This document shows, piece after piece, positions 33,822 through 42,500 of a stretch of 42,500 nucleotides of DNA. The stretch's first letter is position 1; each line of letters starts with the position of its first letter. The stretch is from Neocallimastix lanati (nom. inval.) (Eukaryota; Neocallimastigomycota; Neocallimastigomycetes; Neocallimastigales; Neocallimastigaceae). Both the position numbers and the translations under genes were made by a program. The notes beneath the pieces were generated by a model, which ran no database searches, was not told the origin of the DNA, and saw only the letters and a list, made by a program, of their open reading frames with translations. The stretch spans positions 390,001 to 432,500 of the forward strand of contig JACVTC010000134.1 of NCBI GenBank assembly GCA_016946835.1, read 5' to 3'.

Positions 33822-35611
33822 ATAAATTAAATAATTTTAATAAATTTAATTTTACCAAAAATAAAGTTATCCATAATAAGGATGAAAAATTTCGTACGAA
33901 AAATTTTAATGAAGAATTTGATAATAATTTGATTAAAGCTAATACTAGCTGTAATAATAATATCAATAATGACCAAAAATTAATAATTAGAGTTAAAAGA
34001 CCAGGTATGCCGCTTGAAAATAATAAGCATAAAGTTCAGAAAATGGAGGAAATATCCAACATTACAAATAATAATCCAAAAGACTATTATGAAGCTATTA
34101 CTTGCGAAGAAAGTGAAGAATGGATTAAAGCTATATCTACCGAGTTGCAAAATTTAAAGGAAAATAATACAATGACCATAATATCAGAGCTACCAGAAGG
34201 AATTAAACCACTTAGTCCTAGATGGGTATTTACGAAGAAATATGATGGGAATAACAATTTAGAAAAATACAAAGCAAGATTAGTAGTAAAAGGATATAAT
34301 CAAATTGAAGGAGTCGATTATGAATTAACTTTTTCTCCAACACTACCAGTAGAAAGTTTGAGATTAACAATAGCATTAGCTTCTTTATTTAATTGGAACA
34401 TTCAACAATTAGATGTGAAAGGCGCATATCTCAATGCCAAATTACATAACGATATCTATATGAAACTACCAGAAGGACATGAAAATTATAATGAAGGTTA
34501 TTGCAAATTAAATAAGGCACTTTATGGATTGAAACAGGCTGGTCGAGAATGGAACCAAACTATTAGCAAATTTTTGATCAAAAAAGGACTATATCAACTA
34601 AGAAGTGAACAATGCTTATTCGTTAAGTGGGATAATAAAAATAATGTAATATGTTTAGTAGCCTTATATGTCGATGATATGTTAATAACAGGTATTAAAG
34701 AAGAAATTTTTAATATTGTTAATATTATTAAGAGCAATTTCAAAATATCCAAGTGTGAAGAAATAAATCATATTTTAGGATTAAATGTTAGGAAAAATAA
34801 ATTCGGATATACAATTTCTCAAGAAAATTATATTGAAAATATTTTAAAGAAATTTAATATTAAAGAAAATCAAAAAGTTTCTACTCCATGTACTGGTGAT
34901 GACGTTAAACTAATTAATAAAACACCTTTTGATAAGACTATTTATCAGAGCGCAGTTGGTTGTTTAATACATGTATCTAAATCGACAAGACCTGATATAT
35001 CATTCTCTGTTAGTAAGGCATCAAGAAAAAACTCAAATCCAACAGTATCAGATTGGAACAAAGTAGTTAACATCCTTAAATATTTAAATCAAACTAAGAA
35101 TTATTGCATTTCATACAAAAACAAAGGAAAATTAATTGGTTACACTGATTCTGATTTTGCTAGAGATTTATCAAATAGTAAATCCACTTTAGGAAATATT
35201 TTTTTCTTAGCCTCAGGACCAATCGCTTGGATGTCCAGACAACAGCAATCAGTAACAAGATCTACTGCAGAAGCAGAATATATTGCCCTTTCTGAAGCTG
35301 TAGCAAATGGTTTATGGATTAAAAATATGCTAAATGAAATGTTTAAAAAGAAATTTGTAATAAATTTAAATGGAGACAACAGAGCATCTTTATTTGCTGC
35401 TGAAAATTATGCTATTAGTAAAAAACTTAGACATGTAAGAGTTAGCTATCACTACTTTAAAGAAAATATTGAAAGAAAAGAAGTAATTTTACATTACATT
35501 AAATCTGAAGAAAATTTAGCAGATATTTTAACAAAAGATGTTAATAAAAATCAAATAACTAATTTTGCAAACAAAGTCTTTGATAATACTTTGTTTAGGG
35601 AGGAATGTTAG
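33822..35611 (+). CDS. Copia reverse transcriptase-RNase H (downstream frame)
   Basis: The frame is open from 33761 but has no clear own start; a TTG at 33929 is not a credible eukaryotic start, so expression by frame change from the upstream ORF is more likely. The N-terminal part continues the Asn/Lys spacer. RT begins near EWIKAISTELQNLKENNTM, with QQLDVKGAYLNAKL and the catalytic ALYVDDMLITG (about 34663-34695). RNase H follows with TDSDFARD (about 35145), TAEAEYIALSEA (about 35265) and LADILTKDVN (about 35515). The last codons read the polypurine tract (AGG GAG GAA), and the stop TAG (35609-35611) is supplied by the first bases of the 3' LTR. All catalytic residues visible are kept, so this half looks intact. 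Confidence 0.93.
35597..35605 (+). promoter_or_regulatory. Polypurine tract
   Basis: AGGGAGGAA sits immediately before the 3' LTR, the expected primer for plus-strand synthesis. It is also read as the final Arg-Glu-Glu codons of pol. Confidence 0.9.
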
Positions 35612-35969
35612 AAAATTAGTATTTTTAGTTTAAATTTTTAATTAACACTTTGTTCAATACTTTTATTTTATTATAATTTTAAATATTAAATATTAAATAG
35701 TATATTATAAATAAATAGGATATATTACAATAATATATAGTTTATATAGTTTATGATACAAATAATATATTTTTAAAATTTTTTATAAGCCTCTTTTATA
35801 TTATTTCTAATAAGTCATGTATTTAATATAATAAATATGTACGTTCCATTGAATGTAATTTTTATGAATATAAAAATATTAAATCATGTATTATTATTAA
35901 AAAATAGGTTCTTTAATAAAAATAAAAACTTTTAGTAAAAAGTAAATATTTATTTACGATTTTTTGTCA
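35606..35969 (+). repeat. 3' LTR (364 bp)
   Basis: Same length and, by eye, same sequence as 29434-29797. Its first bases TGTTAG contain the pol stop codon. Confidence 0.95.
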
Positions 35970-36391
35970 ATAAAGATCATTTTTATTATAAAGGGTTATG
36001 TTATTGAATCTAGTGCATTTCGTAATCGTTCATTTAGCAATATTCTATATGTGGCTTGTTTTTAATAATTAAATAAATAATTAAATAAATAATAAATATT
36101 TTTTTTTTATATATATATAATTTATTAATATTCAATTTTAAAAATAATTTTTTATAATTCTTTTTTAATAGAATATCTTATTATTTCTTTTGAAATAATA
36201 TTTAATAATATTTAATAGAAAACATATATTGTTATTTCTTTTACAAGAATTTATTTATTTATTTATTTATGATTGTATAGAGTATCTTAAAAATGTATGG
36301 CATTATTTGGAAACTATTATACGCCACATTACAAAATACACGATTATGTTATTATATATTACCTAATCTTTTTATAATTAAATAATTTTAA

Positions 36392-36690
36392 TGGGGAGAG
36401 TTGCATTTCGCAAGTGGCGTATTGATATAAATAAATGAATGAATAAATAAATAAAAATTTAAAATATGTTTTTAAAACTTTTTTTCATAATATATATTTA
36501 ATAATCAATATTATTTTATTATTATTATTATAATGTATGAATATTATTTGTAAAAATAATATTTAAATAATATTGATTATTAAATATATTATAAAAAAAG
36601 TTTTTAAAAGTATATTTTTAATTTTTATTTATTTATTTATTCATTTAATAATTTTCAAATTAGCGAAATGCAACATTCTTTAATACCCCA
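36392..36690. mobile_element. Long foldback (inverted-repeat) element, MITE-like
   Basis: Left arm GGGGAGAGTTGCATTTCGC (36393-36411) and right arm ending GCGAAATGCAAC (36663-36674) ..CCCC (36686-36689) are inverted. Inner blocks pair well: AAATGAATGAATAAATAAAT with its counterpart near 36620-36648, and TTAATAATCAATATTATTT (36498-36516) with AAATAATATTGATTATTAA (about 36565-36583). The arms are about 130 bp around a centre near 36540. The terminal motif recurs nearby (38673), suggesting a small family. No target duplication identified with confidence. Confidence 0.65.
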
Positions 36691-36764
36691 CATGCTTCAA
36701 AAATTTGGTGAAATGAAACCTGGGGAAATGTTATGTATTTATATCATTTAAATTAATTAAACAT

Positions 36765-37840
36765 TTAAACCGAAATTCATAAATATCATTTCTAGATCTT
36801 CCATTATCAATTAATTTGAATTCCATAGTTTTGTATTTTTCAATAAAAATATTGATTTCATCAGTTTTTTCTAATTCCTTTTTTTTTTTTTTTTTTTTTT
36901 AGATTTCAGAGCTTTTTCTTATGTAATCATTTTATAATAAACATATATGTTATCATATTTTACTTCATTATAACATAGTTCATTTTTTTTTAAACTCTAA
37001 TGCTCTTTTATTGTGCCAAATACAGTGTTTAATATTTATATAAAGAAATTTTTTTTTCTGTTGCATTAGATATGCCTTTTTCGAAATTACAATAAGAATT
37101 TTTTAAAGTAATTATAGTATTATTGTTATACTTATTAGTATTTTTTTTTTTTTTGGTTTTGTTTTTCAAGTAATAACCCATATATAGCTTGTTCTTTATT
37201 TTTTTAATATCGAAAAAGAAGTAGTATAAAAACTATTTAAATCTTTAATATAAATTCTTGTAATGAACACTTGATAACTAATTTTAGGTGTAATATAAAA
37301 AGAATCATCTTAAAAATATATCTTCATTTAATTTCATAAATAATTTTGCTTGGAATGGGGATTGGATAATTATTAAATTTGGATTTTTGAATATAATAAA
37401 ATTCTTATTTCTTACTGTTTTATAAAAAATTTTGATTCATAAGGAATAACATCGAACTTTGATACATCAGGACATAATTGTATATTTATATTTCTCGTTA
37501 ATTGAGATTTAATTTCATTATATTTAGGGCGTATAAATTCAATTTCTTGTGAAACTTCATTAAATATATATATTTAGGTTTTATACTTAGAGGAATTGAA
37601 TTTTTTTCTAATTTCATCTTTAATTTTATATTTTGCAATCGATTGCAATCGATTTAGATTAATTATTAATTAATTTTTCAAGATGATTATGTAAATTTTA
37701 ATATCTTTAAATAAATGAAAATCTTTCATTATTTTAAACGATAAGAAGGAAATTTTTAAGATTTATATTTAATACATTTATATACTTTAAAATTATCGTT
37801 TTTTTTTTTTTTAGATGAGAATAAAATTTATATTTTATAT
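36765..37840 (-). pseudogene. Degenerate FLYWCH / MULE-type transposase relic
   Basis: Read on the minus strand from about 37840. A FLYWCH-like zinc-binding region comes first (FYSHL, NDNFKVYKCIKYKS, then NLHNHLEKLI in a shifted frame, about 37830-37665). Next is EVSQEIEFIRPKYNEIKSQL (about 37558-37499). The transposase core fragment is DDSFYITPKISYQVFITRIY (37308-37249), then CNFEKGISNATEK (37090-37052), then the diagnostic CIWHNKRALEF (about 37023-36991). The C-terminal part includes EKTDEINIFIEKYKTMEFKL (about 36871-36812). MULE transposases carry a C-x2-H motif after the second catalytic Asp; here that Asp has become Asn. There are many stops, frame changes and T/A insertions, so it is long dead. 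The family call rests on motif order. Confidence 0.7.
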
Positions 37841-37995
37841 TTTTTTGTCAATAATAATTTGTTCTTTTTTTATTAGTTTCATTTATTTTAATATTTATAT
37901 TATCTTTTATTTACATTTATAATAAAAAATTTTAATTAAATAAATATATTTAATTATATTTATGGTTTAGAGTCTTATAATTAAATTTATTATTT

Positions 37996-38040
<45 letters not shown>

Positions 38041-39113
38041 TAAAGTATTTTATAAGAAAATATTTTATATTAAATGTTCAAAAAATAAATATTTATATAA
38101 TTATTTGTTATTTATATTAAATTACTTTTTTTTTACTATATATTTAAATATTTATTCTGAATAAACTAGTATTAATTATTTAGTTTTTTAATTATTCAGA
38201 TTACTTAATTATATAATATTTTTAGGAATATATTTTATTTTTTAATATTTAATAAGTAATTTTTAATTATTCAGATTACTTAATTATATAATATTTTTAG
38301 GAATATATTTTATTTTTTAATATTTAATAAGTAAAACATTTATTTAATAAATTATTCTGAATAAAATTAGTATTAATTATTCAATTTTTTATTTTATTTT
38401 ATTTTATTTTAATTATAAATCGTTTTTAGGAAAATATTTTATATTAAAAAATAAAATATTTATATAATTATTTATTATTTATTTATATATAATTATTTAT
38501 AATTTATTTTTATTGGTTTAAATTTATTTATTTTAAATAAATTAATATTAATTTCAGATTTTTATTTATTTCTAAACATGATTATAATTTATTTATTTAT
38601 ATATTTTATATATTATTGAAAAAAAAAATATTAAAAAATTTATAAAGTCACATATTCAAATTAACGAATGTGTTAAATTTCGCAATGCAATACATTCTTT
38701 AATTTGAATAGTGCAGGATGCTTAATTTTTTTATGTAGGTTTTAACACACTAAATTTGCCACAAATTATAATAATAACAAATTGACATAAAATTTGCCAC
38801 AAATATAATAATGATAATAATAGAAATATAAAATTATAAAAATACTAATAAATATTATATTAATTGTTAATGACATATTATGAACAATAATAGTAAAGAT
38901 TATACTAATGATTAATGAAAAGTTATGAACAATAATAATGATATAAAAAGAAATAATAACTTTTATCAAATGGTACTAAAAAAATAAAATATATGGAATT
39001 AATATTACACGAATATAGTATATTAATTATAAATATGTAATACTGTGAAATTATTTTAAATAACTTATAAAATAAGTTATTTTATTGTAATACAATAAAA
39101 TAAATGAAATTTT

Positions 39114-39151
<38 letters not shown>

Positions 39152-39541
39152 GAAGATTTTTTTTATTTTATGAAATTTTTTATTATTCTATAAATATAAA
39201 TTATTCTATAAGTTTTTATTTATTTTTATTTTATTATTATTTTGATTAAAATTTTTATAATAAATATATTAATAATTGTATATATTTAATCCCTTTTTCA
39301 CATTTATTTATTTCCTCCTTTTATTTTTATTTTTTTATATATTTTTTCCTTTATTATGAATTATACATATATAAATTAATAAATATATATACATAATTTT
39401 TTTTTAATTTTAATTTTATATATTTATATTTATTTTTTTTAATCTATAATTACAATCATATATAAGAAAGTGAAAAAAATTTTTTTCCTTAGTTATTTCT
39501 GTTCAATATTAATAATTAATTTATTTTATCTGATTTATTTA
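37841..39541. other. AT-rich stretch with direct repeats and repeat-family fragments
   Basis: T runs (about 37999-38034 and 39117-39150), the 75-bp duplication at 38185-38334, and a fragment with the TTTCGCAATGCAATACATTC motif (38677-38696). A 38-bp-like repeat on AATTTGCCACAAAT lies at 38752-38815, and a degenerate repeat of about 48 bp at 38853-38945. Two adjacent hairpins (TAACTTATAAAATAAGTTA and TTTTATTGTAATACAATAAAA) lie at about 39060-39102. No gene seen. Confidence 0.55.
38185..38334. repeat. Direct duplication, 75-bp unit x2
   Basis: The unit beginning TTTTTAATTATTCAGATTAC and ending AATAAGTAA is repeated at 38185-38259 and 38260-38334, essentially without change. Confidence 0.85.
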
Positions 39542-39696
<155 letters not shown>

Positions 39697-40319
39697 TACA
39701 TCATATAGATGGATCATACATTTATAAAAAAAAACAAAAAAACAAAAAAATTTTTAATACTTACCTTATATAGTAATTAAATATAACATATATATATATA
39801 TTTTTTTTTGGAATCAAAATTCTTAAATTTTTTTTATTTGTTATTTTTAATTTTTTTTTTATATTATTTTGATATATAATAATATAGATAAATGTTATTT
39901 ATCTAATGTACTGTTATAACATTTTTATAAATTTATTTTATTTTATTTTTATATTTTTTAATGTTTGTTATTTATTTTAATAATTAATTATTTAATTTTT
40001 TTATTTTATTTTTTTTTTTTTAAAATTTTTATTATAACTTATCACTTATATTGAATTCTATTGAATATTCAATAATGGATAGTTTTATAGAATTAGATTA
40101 ATACTAATCACATTTATTTCAATTACTATTACTATAAATAATATTAGTATTGTATTATAAAATAATAATTTTAATATAAATTTTTTTTTTAATTTTTTTT
40201 AATATAATTATTATTTCAATTATTTTAATTAATTAGAATATGGATAATATAATGGTCGTAATGGTATATATATCTTTTTTATTTTTATTTTTTTATTTTT
40301 TTATTTTTCATTTTATTTT

Positions 40320-40665
40320 TTTTTTAAATGCAATTGTTTAATATTAAACTATAAATATATAATTAATAATTAATATATGCATATATATAGTTATTTTCAT
40401 TAACATATTTGAATAAAAACTATATTGAAATTTTTAATAAAAATAATAATGTTCAAGATATCAATAATATATATATTTATATATATCTTTTTTATTTTTT
40501 TTTAATTTTTTTATTTAATTTTATTTTAAATGCAATTGCTTAATATTAATAATTAATATACATATATATACCAAATATGTTAATGAAGTTATTTTCATTA
40601 ACAAATTTGATTAAAATTATATTGAAATTTATAATAAAAATAATAATGTTAAGATATCAATAATA
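40320..40665. repeat. Diverged direct duplication
   Basis: Two copies of about 140-150 bp, near 40325-40470 and 40530-40665, share blocks in the same order: AAATGCAATTG, ATATATGCATATATA or ATACATATATATA, GTTATTTTCATTAACA, TATATTGAAATTT and AAGATATCAATAAT. Confidence 0.7.
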
Positions 40666-41000
40666 ATGATGCATATTGTAATGATAATTAGTAATAATAA
40701 TAATAAATAAATAAATAATATTAATAATAAATAAATAATCATAAATTTTTTAAAAATAATTATTATTTTAATTATTATTATTATTATAACTATTTTTATT
40801 ATCAATTTTTTTTACTTCAGAAAACAAATGATTTAAATAGATATATTTAATATTAATTCCATTAAAATTTATAATAAATTTAATTTTAATTTATCAAATT
40901 GTAACATTAATAACTTTTTTTTTTATTGAATTATTTTTTAAATGTTTTTAATTTTTTTTTTTAATTAAATATTTAAGTATAAAAAATCAATTAGTTTAAA

Positions 41001-41062
41001 AAATTAATTTATGGTCGTGGTAATAATAAATATATATATATATATTATTATTATGACCATAA

Positions 41063-41073
<11 letters not shown>
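41001..41073. repeat. Inverted repeat (hairpin), arms about 32 bp
   Basis: AAATTAATTTATGGTC and TAATAATA (41001-41028) pair with TATTATTATTATGACCATAA (41043-41062) and ATTAATTT across a (TA)n centre. Only the GTGG next to GGTC is unpaired. TGGTCGTAATGG at about 40252 repeats the arm motif. Confidence 0.8.
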
Positions 41074-41093
<20 letters not shown>

Positions 41094-41897
41094 TGAAGTG
41101 TTTTGTATAAATACAGTAAAACTGAACTCTTAGTATTTTTTTTTTTTTTAATTTCAAAAAGTTTGAAAAATTTAAAAAAAAAAAAAATTTTATTTTTAAA
41201 AATATAAAAAAAAAAATTAAATAACTTAATAGATTTTATTAAAGTTAAATAAAAAAAAAAAAAAAAAAAAGAGGGATATCAATCGAAAATTTTATTATAT
41301 TAGAATTTTTATAATATTTATAGTATTTATTACAATCTAAGAAAAAAAAAAATTCGAATACATATATTATTTGTAAGTAAATATAAATAATAAATAAATA
41401 GTCAAATATTGAATGTATGAATATTTAATAATAATAGATAAAATTTTATATGCGTTATTTTTTTTTATATTATATTATAAATATAAATATATATATATTT
41501 TTTTAATAGTTTATAATAATATAAAAAAATATCAAGAAAAAATTTCAATACTTAGCAATAATTTTTTTTTTTTTTTCATGTAAATTAGAAAAAAAAAAAG
41601 AAAAAAGAAAAAAGAAAAGAGACTCAAGGAGACAATCTAAAGCAATAGAACAATAGAAAAAAAAACTTATTTTTCATAAATAAAAAATTTGAATTAAAAA
41701 TTTCAATAAAAAAAGCTTTTTTATTGTAATTTTCCATTTTTAAATATTTTTAAATATTATGTGGATAATACAATAAAATTTATATCATTCTTTTCTTTTT
41801 TATTATTATTTTTATTTTTATATATAAAAAAATAAAAATAAAAATAAAAAAAAAAAAATTATTTAACTTTGGTAATTCATATAATTTAAATGATAAA

Positions 41898-42369
41898 ATG
41901 ATTAAAGAAATTATAAAGATTCATTATAAATATGATGTTGATGCTCACGACATCGACCATGTTATATTACCATCTATTAATGACATTTATGATAAATCAA
42001 AAATGTAAGTTTATTTTATTTTATTTTTTAAAAAAAGAAGTAATTATTATAAAAATCCTTAATAGTATTGTTTATAATAGTAATAATATTATTAATATTA
42101 TTATTTATAAATAATTTTTATTTATTTAAAAAAAAAAAAAAAATAAAGGTTATATAATAATTCAGTTGTGGTGAAGAGAAATTCATTTGACTCTTATTTT
42201 AAGTACATATTTGATACTTTACATATATACATATATATATTAAAAATAATTAAATTTCATATGCATTAATATATTTAAATATCTTTAATTTTTATTATAT
42301 ATATTATATTATATTAGAGAATGGTTTTCTTTTTTATTTTCTTCAATGTCAAAGGTTTTAAAAATGTAA
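41898..42369 (+). CDS. Small unrecognised protein, three exons
   Basis: Exons 41898-42004, 42149-42202 and 42318-42369 join in frame to 70 residues plus TAA. Donors are AT|GTAAGT and AA|GTACAT; acceptors are AAAG and TTAG. The product reads MIKEIIKIHYKYDVDAHDID, then HVILPSINDIYDKSKM, LYNNSVVVKRNSFDSYF and KEWFSFLFSSMSKVLKM. It has no clear membrane segment or signal peptide, an aromatic/basic C-terminus and Asp-rich centre. Codons upstream of the ATG are also open and protein-like (FNFGNSYNLNDK), so the real start may be further up, but no acceptor or in-frame ATG was found there. An alternative acceptor (CAG at 42163-42165) would end the protein early. The amino-acid make-up is unlike the low-complexity spacer; the structure is plausible, the family unknown. 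Confidence 0.55.
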
Positions 42370-42500
42370 AATAACTCTTTAAACTTTTATTTTTGACTTT
42401 TGAAAGAATATTAATTCAATTATATTCATACTCACAAATTAAAAAAACAACACAAATAACAACAACAACGAAAAAACTACTTTATTCACACATAAAACAC
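42370..42500 (+). promoter_or_regulatory. Possible A/C-rich 5' leader of a gene beyond the window
   Basis: From 42430 the sequence shifts from A/T runs to ACTCACAAATT, AACAACACAAATAACAACAA and CACACATAAAACAC. Such CAA-rich tracts without T runs often mark transcribed leaders in AT-rich genomes. No start codon follows before the window ends, so this is only suggestive. Confidence 0.3.

Larger units (their letters stand above)
29429..35974 (+). mobile_element. Full-length Ty1/copia LTR retrotransposon with target duplication
   Basis: The element spans 29434-35969: 5' LTR, leader with primer-binding site, gag-protease-integrase, RT-RNase H, polypurine tract and 3' LTR. It is flanked by the 5-bp duplication ATAAA (29429-29433 and 35970-35974). 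The order integrase before reverse transcriptase places it in Ty1/copia rather than Ty3/gypsy. LTRs look identical, so insertion is recent. The only visible defect is a -1 frame change in the A9 run at 33772-33780. Confidence 0.95.

Overview
The window looks like nuclear DNA from an extremely AT-rich eukaryote, most likely an anaerobic gut fungus (Neocallimastigomycota: Neocallimastix, Piromyces or Anaeromyces type). The grounds are intergenic DNA made almost wholly of A/T with long A, T, AT and AAT runs, spliceosomal introns with GT..AG borders, Asn/Lys-rich proteins, Thr-rich secreted-type protein relics, and relics of a FLYWCH/MULE transposase family that I associate with these fungi. A dictyostelid-like genome is the main alternative. 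Assignment is by inference only; no search was run.

Layout. 1-268: 5' end of a proteasome beta-3 subunit gene (minus), cut by the window edge. 2782-3244: a GC-richer insertion with exact 15-bp target duplications, a 16-nt homopolymer at one end and a tRNA-like T-arm near the other (SINE-like). 4254-6421: a six-exon gene (minus) for a stand-alone MoCF/CinA-type protein related to the N-terminal domain of FAD synthase (FLAD1). About 7980-8743: a decayed Thr-rich, secreted-type coding sequence (plus). 11417-16038: a four-exon gene (minus) for an unrecognised 1320-residue Asn/Ser-rich protein. About 16.0-28.6 kb: gene-poor AT desert with minisatellites and two islands of decayed coding-like sequence (23.2 kb and 28.0 kb).

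28.6-36.0 kb: a repeat-rich block. A minisatellite carries an old solo LTR (28817-29183, duplication ATATT). About 250 bp further on lies a full-length Ty1/copia retrotransposon (29434-35969) with 364-bp LTRs that look identical, a 5-bp duplication (ATAAA), a primer-binding site matching the anticodon arm of tRNA-Lys(CUU), gag-protease-integrase in one frame and RT-RNase H in the -1 frame, and a polypurine tract. 36.3-38.8 kb: a large foldback element and a degenerate FLYWCH-MULE transposase relic (minus). 41898-42369: a small three-exon gene (plus, about 70 residues, unrecognised). The last 100 bases resemble the A/C-rich leader of a gene that starts beyond the window.

The three cellular genes whose products or exons can be read at 1-16 kb lie on the minus strand and show no functional link. 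No CRISPR array, rRNA gene or intact tRNA gene was seen. The most unusual items are the SINE-like insertion, the half-tRNA-type primer site with the frame break in the copia element, and the foldback family.
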